This document shows positions 19,803-30,048 of a DNA stretch of 64,000 nucleotides, piece by piece; within the stretch, counting starts at the first letter, position 1, and every line of letters starts with the position of its first letter. The DNA comes from Haliclona indistincta (taxonomy: Eukaryota > Porifera > Demospongiae > Haplosclerida > Chalinidae), in the NCBI GenBank assembly GCA_964017065.1, contig OZ024787.1, positions 1,258,658 through 1,322,657 of the forward strand, given 5' to 3'. Below the pieces are notes generated by a model. The model saw only the letters and a program-made list of their open reading frames with translations. It was not told where the DNA came from and searched no databases. A program made the position numbers and the translations under genes.

Positions 19803-22800
19803 CTAACAAACATGTAAATGATATTCATAACTGAATGTTGTGGTTTCAGATTGTCTAGTATCTACTGTATTCTCATGTTTACCTGCTTGGATCTCACTGG
19901 CAATGGTGTTCTCATCCATGGCCCTCAAAGCTGTGATCAGGTCAGTCCAAGATGCATCAGGAGAGCTTTTTAACCAAACTTTAAACATCTCGGTCTTTAG
20001 TCTGTTGACTCCATGAGCATGGTAGGTCATGTGAATGTCATCCACCTGGCTAGGAGTGAGGTCCAGGTGTATACCAAGTGTGTACCAGTCAGTAACACTC
20101 TTACATGCTGTGAGAAGATGCTTCACTGAGAGATCAGGACTACCTGTATTACATGTAGATAACAACGCTACCACTTCACTATGTGGAAGATTATTTTGTG
20201 CAACTCACTTTTGCTGAAAGTAGCAACAGCGTTGTCCTCACTTGGGAGGTCTTCCTTCTTCAACCCAGCCACCTCCTGTACACACCGGAGAAACATATTA
20301 CTACCATCACATGCTATGCAGTACAGCCACACTGCTCACCAGAGGATTGCTGCCAGCGAATAGACTCAGCTTGTCCAGATGATTTCTCAGTTTCTCTAAC
20401 ACTAGTTGCTTCATCTTAGTCTCATGACAGAGCTGCCTTACCTCCTGGAGGAGAGGACCAGGGACTGGCTGGTCAGCCATGTTAGGATCGAACAGTTGAC
20501 AGACATAAGAGGGAGCAAAGAGACGGTAAGGCTCAAAGGGAAGTGATTGTGTTTCAAGATGACGATGACCATCTCCATGGCTGAGAACAACTGGCTTGCG
20601 TTGTAGGATGGATCGAGCAACGTCACACATGTCGAACAGGTCAGTGTCAGGGATGGTATCAATGGGGTACTGGCGGACTAGGTCGAGAGAGATGAGGAAC
20701 TCACACACCTCTGGAGCTGGAGAATGCTTGTGCAGGAGGCGACGGATTAGTGCTATAAGAGAACCACGGAGCTTGGCATACTCTACTGTACTGGTGTACG
20801 ACATAGCCACCATCACACATCGGTTGTTGTCAAGGAGCTCTATCACAGTACAAGTGTTGTTGTTGTCCCTCCAGAAGATGCCATTCCTCCATATTGTACA
20901 CTTGCGCTGGAGACCACTGATAGCTGAGCGAGGGTTAAATCGACTAGCTAGAGGGAACTCATAGGCAACGGAAAGTAGAAGAATATGAAGAAAACGGCAG
21001 CTCAAGAACTCGTGTGGATCCATACACTTCAGACACCAGCCAAACTCTAGTGCTCCTAACTGCTGGACAAGGCTGTCTGGTCGCTCTGACTGAATGAGAC
21101 CAGGGAAGAAGAGGAGATCAGCTGTGGAGTGAGAGGGTGTGGTCTGGAGGTTAGTATACTGCAGCACTGACGGGTCCACTGGGCGACAGAAATCCAATGA
21201 AGTGAGAAATCCGACGAGCATTTCTGAGTTGTAGTCGGGAAACACTTTGTGAAGGTTAGAGACGGGTACTATGCCAGTGTTGCTGGCAAGATCACGATGC
21301 TCCTTGAAGTGGTCAGGAGCAAACAGTGTTCCGTTGATTTCGTTTAGCAATGCTTCTGTCTTCACTATGACCCAGCTGGAGTGGGGATGGTGTATAAAGA
21401 GGATGAGACCTCTATCGCTGAGCGTGGCGAGGATATCTGTAAAAACAGATTGGTCGTTGGGGAGAGAAGAATCGTTTTCCTTAACGACAGCAGATACGAG
21501 ATCGTGTAGTGTACAGCCTACCACGTTCAGCTTGGTACGAAGGAACGCGTAGACGACGTGAGAATAGTAGTGCATGACGGGCTGACTGGCTGCGATGGCT
21601 TTCTGGCTGTTAGTGAGCGCGGCGATCAAACGACGTGAAGCATCAGTGTTGGCTTTACGACAGTCCATAGCAATGCACTCTACGAACTCCTGCCGTCTTA
21701 CTCTTCTGGTAGCTATGATGGTCTGCAGCAGTGAGCTCTTTTCCTTCACCGACGACGTGACCAGGTCGGCATGGCTACCAATGATTACCACGTGCGATCG
21801 TCCCTCTGCTGTACTGCAGGCATTGTCGATAAAGCTTAGCCAGTAGTGGAGTGACTCACAGATCTTCTCCTCGCTCTCACTCAGGTCTACCACACAGAGA
21901 AACATGGCTGCTGACCTTCGCATCACTTGCTCGAGCACGGCGTCATGACTCGAGTAGTATTCTTGCTGTCCAGCAAAGTCATACACGACAAAGTTGCCCA
22001 GCTGCTCACTCTGGATGTGGTGTGGAACGATCCCTGCTGTGTAGCGTTGAACATCAGCGACACATTCTACAGCTGTAGAACTAGCTAGGCAGACGATGAG
22101 TTCAGTTATGGTAGTCTTACCAGCTCCACTGTCTCCTGTGAGTATCAGTTTAGTGAACGTGTGCACTGGGAAGGCTGTCCTGCACTCTTCGAATGGTTCA
22201 AATAGTTTAATGATATCATACTTGCGACTAGCCAAGGACAATGCAGTGGTGCCATACTTGCTCTTAGTCAGTGGATTCACTTGACCAGTCGATAACAGAT
22301 ATTGTACAATGTGGGCGTATTCATTGAGACAAGCAATGTGAAGTGGTGTCTGGCCATCATTGTTCTCACATGATGGGTTACAGTGTTCCTCTCTGATGAG
22401 ATACTGAGCAATGTTGAGCTGACCATAATCACAAGCATAGTGAAGTGGTGTACTGCCATACTTGTTCTCACATGATGGGTTACAGTGTTCCTCTCTGATG
22501 AGATACTGAGCAATGTTGAGGTGACCATAGCGACAAGCATAGTGAAGTGGTGTCGTGCCATCATTGTTCTCACATGATGGGTTACAGTGTTCCTCTCTGA
22601 TGAGATACTGAGCAATGTTGAGGTGACCATCGCGACAAGCATAGTGAAGTGGTGTATAGCCATACTTGTTCTCACATGATGGGTTACAGTGTTCCTGTCT
22701 GATGAGATACTGAGCAATGTTGAGGTTACCATGGTAACAAGCATAGTGAAGTGGTGTCCTGCCATACTCGTTCTTGTCCATAGGGTCACAATGTAGTTCA

Positions 22801-23117
22801 ACAATGAAATATTTCACCACCTCGAGGTGTCCATTGCGGGCGGCATAATGCAGTGGAATGTGTCCCTCCTTGTCCTTGCAGTTGGCGGCACACTGATACA
22901 CAGATACTAGCGCATTTACGATATTTCTCCAGCCCCAGTACGCAGCTAGGTGGAGCAGAGAGACCAATGATATCGCACTAGAGTATAAATCACTCATCTT
23001 GAACGTTGTCGTGATGGTAGCTGGTTCTGGTATGCTGGGCAGTAGCTGCTCCGCCACGAGCTTGTTCCCGCTCTTAAACGCGATTATATAATCCTGGTCT
23101 TGTTTTCCTTCAGCCAT
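19803..23117 (-). CDS. Ankyrin-Roc-COR-Death protein ROCO2 (DAPK-like, no kinase)
   Basis: Exons on the minus strand: 23117-20340, 20275-20209, 20142-19803. Phases agree (0, then 1). The N-terminal helical leader precedes about seven ankyrin repeats (NIAQYLIREEHCNPSCE type). The Roc domain has P-loop GDSGAGKTT, YDFAGQQEYYSSH and GSHAD in place of NKxD, as in DAPK proteins. COR follows (LLNEINGTLFAPDHF, FLTSLDFCRPVD), then the C-terminal Death domain in exon 3 (TACKSVTDWYTLGIHLDLTP, WLKSSPDASWTDLITAL). It is probably a GTP-regulated scaffold feeding a Death-domain pathway; inferred from family. An alternative donor (GCAG|GTAAAC, at 19883) in the same phase as ROCO3 suggests a lost or decayed tail exon; unspliced, the protein ends at 19803. 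Confidence 0.85.
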
Positions 23118-23489
23118 TTTTCACTGAATTTGAAGCCCTCTCCTCTTAGATTCAAAGCGGTCAAGCTGCTTGAGTCCTCGTTTTTGTGTGGCTGCTTTTC
23201 GAATGCTTTGTGGTTTCCTAGCTGTGCGCGCCTAGCGCCTGTGGTCTATTCAAATCACGTGATGCTCGATATCCGCGCGCCCGCCAAGCAAGCAAGCGCA
23301 AGCAAGGCAGGTAACCAACTTGGGGTAAAGACTCGACTGGCACATGCTGGCTAATCGGACTCGGCTTCTTGGTTGGTCTGATTGGGGTGTTCCTGGTCTA
23401 CCTAGTTCACAGACTGTTGTGGTCATAGTGTCCACCTTCCTCATCACCATCATCAGTGCTTCATTTACAGGTCAGTAAAACACATAATT
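23118..23489. other. 5' flank of ROCO2, duplicated with the ROCO1 flank
   Basis: Parallels 1697-2011: TTTGAAGCCCTCTCCTCTTA, GGTCTATTCAAATCACGTGA, the GGCTTCTTGGTTGGTCTGAT coding-like stretch and CATTTACAGGTCAGTAAAAC are shared. CACGTGATGCTCGAT upstream of both genes contains an E-box-like CACGTG. Confidence 0.55.
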
Positions 23490-23587
23490 AGAGTGTCACC
23501 TTCATGAACTAATGTGTTCAGTCTCTGATCATCCTCCATCGTGTGAATAAAGACAACAGAGACTGACCACATTAGTGCATGAAGGTA
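23490..23587. mobile_element. MITE M1 copy
   Basis: Same inverted ends as 2012-2108 and in the same place relative to the paralogous gene, so it was inserted before the ROCO1/ROCO2 duplication. Similarity between the two loci ends just after it. Confidence 0.75.
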
Positions 23588-23705
23588 TTGCTCTATAAGG
23601 TAGGGCGGTAATTCCGCCCACTCTTCAAGTCGTTCCTAATTATAGGCTGCTTTATTACGGTAAAGAACAATTTTTCCAGCAGCCAATAGCAGAATTATAA
23701 AGTTC
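23588..23705. repeat. Dispersed repeat flanking the minisatellite, copy 2
   Basis: Matches 9472-9591 closely (TGCTCTATAAGGTAGGGCGG ... CAATAGCAGAATT). Confidence 0.65.
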
Positions 23706-23810
23706 AATCTAATTGCTATTTAGGCTTGCAGCTAGAGCATGTAACTTCTATCGATAGCATGAAAAACGAGGTGACTTTTGTTATTATTGAGAAAAATTAG
23801 AAGAATTATA

Positions 23811-25252
23811 ATTATTGATCCCAGTAGCTTCTGGTAGCAGCACAGCCTGGTGGTCATGTGTGCTTAATTACAGTAGCTTATGGTAGCAGCACAGTCTGGT
23901 CGTGTGTGCTTAATCACAGTAGCTTATGGTAGCAGCACAGCCTGGTCGTGTGTGCTTGATCCCAGTAGCTTATGGTAGCAGCACAGCCTGGTCGTGTGTG
24001 CTTGATCCCAGTAGCTTATGGTAGCAGCACAGCCTGGTCGTGTGTGCTTGATCCCAGTAGCTTATGGTAGCAGCACAGCCTGGTCGTGTGTGCTTGATCC
24101 CAGTAGCTTATGGTAGCAGCATAGCCTGGTCGTGTGTGCTTGATCCCAGCACCTTATGGTAGCAGCGTAGCCTGGTCGTGTGTGCTTGATCCCAGTAGCT
24201 TATGGTAGCAGCACAGCCTGGTCGTGTGTGCTTGATCCCAGTAGCTTATGGTAGCAGCACAGCCTGGTCGTGTGTGCTTGATCCCAGTAGCTTATGGTAG
24301 CCTGGTCGTGTGTGCTTGATCCCAGTAGCTTATGGTAGCCTGGTCGTGTGTGCTTGATCCCAGTAGCTTATGGTAGCAGCACAGCCTGGTCGTGTGTGCT
24401 TGATCCCAGTAGCTTATGGTAGCAGCACAGCCAGGCTGGTCGTGTGTGCTTGATCCCAGTAGCTTATGGTAGCAGCACAGCCTGGTCGTGTGTGCTTGAT
24501 CCCAGTAGCTTATGGTAGCAGCACAGCCTGGTCGTGTGTGCTTGATCCCAGTAGCTTATGGTAGCAGCACAGCCTGATCGTGTGTGCTTGATCCCAGTAG
24601 CTTATGGTAGCAGCACAGCCAGGCTGGTCGTGTGTGCTTGATCCCAGTAGCTTATGGTAGCAGCACAGCCTGGTCGTGTGTGCTTGATCCCAGTAGCTTA
24701 TGGTAGCAGCACAGCCTGGTCGTGTGTGCTTGATCCCAGTAGCTTATGGTAGCAGCACAGCCTGGTCGTGTGTGCTTGATCCCAGTAGCTTATGGTAGCA
24801 GCACAGCCTGATCGTGTGTGCTTGATCCCAGTAGCTTATGGTAGCAGCACAGCCAGGCTGGTCGTGTGTGCTTGATCCCAGTAGCTTATGGTAGCAGCAC
24901 AGCCAGGCTGGTCGTGTGTGCTTGATCCCAGTAGCTTATGGTAGCAGCACAGCCTGGTCGTGTGTGCTTGATCCCAGTAGCTTATGGTAGCAGCACAGCC
25001 TGATCGTGTGTGCTTGATCCCAGTAGCTTATGGTAGCAGCACAGCCAGGCTGGTCGTGTGTGCTTGATCCCAGTAGCTTATGGTAGCAGCACAGCCAGGC
25101 TGGTCGTGTGTGCTTGATCCCAGTAGCTTATGGTAGCAGCACAGCCTGGTCGTGTGTGCTTGATCCCAGTAGCTTATGGTAGCAGCACAGCCTGGTCGTG
25201 TGTGCTTGATCCCAGTAGCTTATGGTAGCAGCACAGCCTGGTCGTGTGTGCT
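23811..25252. repeat. 46-bp minisatellite, array 2
   Basis: About 31 copies of the unit seen at 9592. Several units carry a short CAGGCTGG or truncated variant, and these variants recur in blocks, indicating amplification of multi-unit segments. Confidence 0.9.
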
Positions 25253-26197
25253 GCACTCACTGATCCATTGCTAGCAGCTGGATACTTTAATTAACGTTCT
25301 TGTAATAATGAAGGTTATACACCGAGGTAGAGGTGTATTGTGAATTTGGATACCGAGGGTGAAGCCCGAGGAATCTAAATATAAGTTAGACGCCGAGGCC
25401 ATGGGATCTAGTGCGAGGGTTCTATGGCAACTCGAGGGTTTCTATACCGCGTAGATCCCATTGGCCGAGGCGTCTAACTTATTTAGAGTATAGCCATGAG
25501 TAACTGGTATCTAAGCCGTAAAGCAAAAGAAACGCACTCTCAAGTTCTCCGAGTCGTTCGTGGTATAAGCGACCAGCGCTCCTTGACTGGGCGTACGACA
25601 TGCAGCGACATCGACGAACTGTTACTGAAAACCATTAATGAGTACGAGAGTATTTCTGCAACTTTACTCTACACCGCTACTCTTACGCCTTGAGTAGACT
25701 CTGCTGCTGCTACCACCACAAGAAGAAACCGCTCGAGAAGAAACCGCTCCTAAGCTACTCGGAGTACTCCGCCCTTGACCCAACCTCTATCGGCAACGCC
25801 CTGGGAAACGATCCGTCGTGCTGCGGACCTGCAAGTCAAGCAAGCCAGACAGACTGGAATTTTAAGGGAGACACTCCAAGATCGTCTATGATAGTCACTT
25901 CAGATAGTGATAGTCTATATAGCTAGACTGTGTCAACTCGTAGACTATCACTAGTATTCATCACTTGTTGTTGCCATTGCTTGTATTATGCACAATGCTT
26001 GCTATGTAAGTAAAATATACTCTCCTGCTTAAATCAACCAATGAAACGCCTGGTGTCTATGAAGAACACCTCGGTTCTACGTGAAATAGACCCTAGTAGC
26101 TAGTCAATCTGATTGGTCAATATCACTGTACTATACTCTAAATTCACATATGCACCAAAACCCGAGGTTTATAACCGTTTTAAACTATGATTTCGAC
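25253..26197. other. Intergenic; two short frames and a hairpin, no recognised gene
   Basis: GTTAGACGCCGAGGCCATGG at 25387 pairs with its near complement ending at 25480. Frames at 25496-25693 (MSNWYLSRKAKETHSQVLRV) and 25690-25926 (MSRLCCCYHHKKKPLEKKPL) overlap by four bases. Neither has a domain I recognise. They may be one disrupted small gene or unconstrained frames. Confidence 0.3.
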
Positions 26198-26512
26198 CAG
26201 GAGCGCATATAAACAAGGGAGCATGTAACTCTGAACACTACCCCATATAACGGCGAAATCCTAATATGGCGGACTTGCTATTTTTAGTTACTTCCATATA
26301 AAGTATAAATGTGACGTTTGCGGATGTAATAACTAGTACACGCCCGTTATTAATAATATACCGGATGAAGGCGCGGTTGAAATTATAGACCTTATATGGA
26401 TTATAGTTCTTATATGGAAACTATTATTTTTAGAACAGCAGCCATGTTAGGATTTCGCCGTTTACAGAGTTACATGCTCCCTTGTTTATATGCGCTCCTG
26501 TTTCGACTTACC
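26198..26512. mobile_element. Foldback element with long inverted arms
   Basis: TCGACCAGGAGCGCATATAA ... CATGTAACTCTG ... GGCGAAATCCTAATATGGC (26203-26277) is complementary to 26437-26510. CTTCCATATAAAGTAT-like blocks pair further inside. No coding frame. Confidence 0.65.
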
Positions 26513-27008
26513 TGGAGAGAAAAGCAATCTTGTACCAGCAAGCTACCCGAAACGGCACAAAACATACTAATAGCGTGATAAACGGCGCTTAGTTTGCTGC
26601 CTAGTGCGCAGTGGTGCCATGTTTTTTACACCCGCCCACGCACAGGTAAATACACGAATTTGAATACCAAAGAGAATTATTCATATCATAGTTTAATTGA
26701 AATTGTCTGCACACTGTCTACCATAGATTGGGAATTTTTTATGTTGAATAGTTATGATTACAACATCAGTAATTATAACACACAATGGACAATTTTATAT
26801 TATAAGCACAACTACCCTACAATATTTGAAAATTGATTTTGATAGATGGAAATTTTAATATGACAACTCACTGATCTACGGTAATGCTTTGGTTAACCCT
26901 TTTCTAGCTGTTTATTCTTAAGATGGAGACAGTAAATAACAATTGATGTGAACATAAATTATGATACTGATACTTGTGTGCTCTGATGTGTGCTGTGATA
27001 TTATCTTG
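26513..27008. other. AT-rich intergenic DNA
   Basis: I see no gene or clear repeat. An 80-codon frame at 26594-26836 is low-complexity Asn/Tyr-rich and is not supported. Confidence 0.5.
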
Positions 27009-27345
<337 letters not shown>

Positions 27346-27907
27346 TGCTTGTAGTATACACTCTCCTGGGCAGCTCCAAGACCCTAAGGACTATGAGGAC
27401 AATCAAAAGACAGTTAGAAAATTTGTTTCTTTAAATCATCTTCCATGTGTACACCCGACCAAGAGTTGTCATCTAGCTGTCAAACTCATGTTATTGAGTA
27501 GACATTTGGAGGAAAATAAACCTCTATAGTCATTCACACGCACAGAGCACAGGATACTGTGACACCTGCCACACGAGAGAGTACACTTGAGTTGTGGGCT
27601 GCATGATAGACATGGAAGTAGAATTCCTGATTGCTCTGCGGATTATAAACCTTCAAACTGTACTTGTAAGCTTACTGCTCTGCCATCTTCAAGCAGCTTG
27701 AGACAAATCAACCAATGCTGGACGGACTATTAACTGGAGCCAGAGTAAGTCGCTCCAGTCTCACGAGTGATCTGCACTTATCCCCACTAGTTTATAATGC
27801 AAAAAAATAAGCTTACTCCGAGCTTACTGTTCTAGAATCTCAGCTCCGCCCACCATGACCATCCGGCCAGGCTGACGTCCTAGTCCGTCGTCCTAGACTA
27901 GTCGCTC
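27346..27907. other. Upstream region of the truncated Nudix-like copy
   Basis: No gene is seen. ATCTCAGCTCCGCCCACCAT at about 27837 corresponds to GAATCTCAGCTCCGCCCACA at about 33480 before the full copy, so a short promoter segment was duplicated. The rest differs. Confidence 0.45.
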
Positions 27908-28958
27908 ATGGCTAAGGCGGATCTCTTGTTGCCTGACCTGCTCCTTGTGTCGGGCAGCTGTGGGCTAGCAGATCGTTACGTGAGCAATGAAAAACGCGTC
28001 TCTTTCGATCTGGTGTTCGACCTCAGCAAGAAGTATCGCCTTCCGTCTCCCAGTCTAGTCGAAGTGTGGCGAAATGACGTCTCTACACCACTTCGAGATA
28101 GGTAAATAAAATAAATGTTCACTTTGTTTTAGCCTCAGCTTCTCATGATTACTCTTTTCTCCCTCCCTCCCTCCCTCTCTCCCTCCCTCCCTAGGTTGAT
28201 GGTTGAGTGGGTATTCTTCCACCCAGTGGCTGTCAAGCAGCTTGACGTCATGATAGAGGAAATCACCGATATGATCAAGTTAAAAATTGGAGACGCACCT
28301 ACTGACAAAGATGGTGAAAACTCTGTCTCTCTATTCGTTGCTGTGATGTGCTCCACGGGGCACCAGTTGAGCCCATGCTTTGTGGAGAGGCTCTATGACC
28401 ATTTTTCTTCTTCAGCTAGCAGTGTCAGCGTCAAGCGCCACCATCACACGATATCGCTCAAATCGACTCACTGCAAACAAAGCCTTTGGCAGTACAAACA
28501 CTTCAAATTAAAACAGCGATATTTTGCTAGCATCCACCAGCTCACCGGAACCGTGTGCACTTCTCTGAGATGGTACGATTTTCCCAGCGCTACAAACACG
28601 AAACTAGAACAGTTTTTTCGCGAAAATCCTTATTCCAACTCTTGTGTCATTGATGATCTTGAAGTGGACTTTCAGGACGGCACTTCTCGTAGGATTACGA
28701 CCAATCAGTTGTCGTATATAAGGTCTATTTCACGAGGTTCTTTGAAGAGGTGCACAGTTGAAGCACGTTCGATAAACCATGATCAGTACAAGAGCTATGT
28801 GAAGAGTCGTACCTATCAAGCGGCTGGGATTCTACCCTATGCTGCTCACCCTGTATCAGGCGAGGCGGTCTTCTTGCTGGGAAAAATCACTTACGGAACT
28901 ATGACTTGGTGCGATTTCGGAGGACTCAAGTCACATTTTCCCCTCCTGTGAGTCGAGC

Positions 28959-29320
28959 TACAGTAGACCCTCACTAATCTGAACAGCCTTGTACCAGTAG
29001 CTACAGTAGACCCTCACTAATCTGAACAGCCTTGTACCAGTAGCTACAGTAGACCCTCACTAATCTGAACAGCCTTGTACCAGTAGCTACAGTAGACCCT
29101 CACTAATCTGAACAGCCTTGTACCAGTAGCTACAGTAGACCCTCACTAATCTGAACAGCCTTGTACCAGTAGCTACAGTAGTCCCTCACTAATCTGAACA
29201 GCCTTGTACCAGTAGCTACAGTAGACCCTCACTAATCTGAACAGCCTTGTACCAGTAGCTACAGTAGACCGTCACTAATCTGAACAGCCTTGTACCAGTA
29301 GCTACAGTAGACCCTCAACA
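28959..29320. repeat. 43-bp tandem repeat in intron 2 of the truncated copy
   Basis: About eight copies of a unit containing CCCTCACTAATCTGAACAGC and CTTGTACCAGTAGCTACAG. The full gene has only about three and a half copies at the matching place (34687-34843). Confidence 0.9.
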
Positions 29321-29329
29321 CTTAATCAA

Positions 29330-29580
29330 TGCTCTTCTTTCTCTCCTTCTCTCAATCCTTCTCTCTTTCTCCCTTCCTCCCTCCCTTCCTCCCTCCTCTC
29401 TCCCCTCTCTCTCTCTCCCCCTCCCTCCCTCTCTCTCTCTCTCTCTCTCTCCCTCCCTCCCTCCCTCTCTCCCTCCTCTCCCTCCTTCTCTCTCTCTTCT
29501 CTCCCTCCTCTCTCTCTCTCTCCCTCCTTCCTTCCCTCCCTCTCTCTCTCTCCCTCCCTTCTCTCTCTCTCTCTATTCTA
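29330..29580. repeat. CT-rich tract before exon 3 of the truncated copy
   Basis: CTCCCT low-complexity sequence forming an unusually long pyrimidine tract up to the acceptor TATTCTAG. Confidence 0.85.
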
Positions 29581-29792
29581 GTCACATGTTTCAGAGAGAG
29601 CAGCGACTGACCCTGCGTGAGAGTCCAGCAGAGACTGCTGCCAGGGAGTGCTGTGTGGAGACCATGGGCGTGTTTGGTGACACAGCAACACTGTTGGCAA
29701 ACAAAATCTTTTTAATCCTGTTAGAAATCTTTTTAATTTTCTTTGCTATCTATGGTTCCACTAAGCACGACTGGATCGCTCACTTTTGCTAG

Positions 29793-30048
29793 AAAATCTT
29801 TTTCCGTTAAGCAATCCAAGCAATCCTATAGTCTTCACTATTGTCTCTTGCACTGAAGCAGTTCTGGTGGTCACTCCAACTCGTCAGCCATCATGTAATT
29901 GCAAGCCTAATTAAACAGCTATCATGCATGGTTGGGCAGGTGTAATGTGGTTTGTAGATCAGAGTAACAATATCAAATGGACTGGATTACAAAGAATTAA
30001 CATAAAAACAAGACCTGAGAATAAATAATCTAGTAATAAAAATTATTG
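29793..30048. other. Spacer between the Nudix-like remnant and ROCO3
   Basis: AT-rich; no gene seen. On the minus strand it holds the probable ROCO3 3' UTR (AATAATTTTTATTACTAG after the stop). Confidence 0.5.

Larger units (their letters stand above)
27908..29792 (+). pseudogene. Truncated duplicate of the Nudix-like gene
   Basis: Exons 27908-28101, 28195-28947 and 29582 onward match the full gene at 33562 exon by exon, with the same phases. Identity stops abruptly at about 29703 after DTATLLAN. The full copy continues IRDYKTNN, while here the frame runs into unrelated hydrophobic sequence (IFLILLEIFLIFFAIYG) and stops at 29792, losing four exons. The Nudix-box Glu pair is also altered: RECCVETMG here, RECCEETMG in the full copy. 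If expressed, it would be an N-terminal domain with an accidental membrane-like tail. Most likely it is a non-functional partial duplication. Confidence 0.75.

Noticed and set aside
25496..25926. Two overlapping small frames (65 and 78 codons)
   Set aside because: Considered as a small gene, but no family, signal or splice evidence; kept only as a described region.
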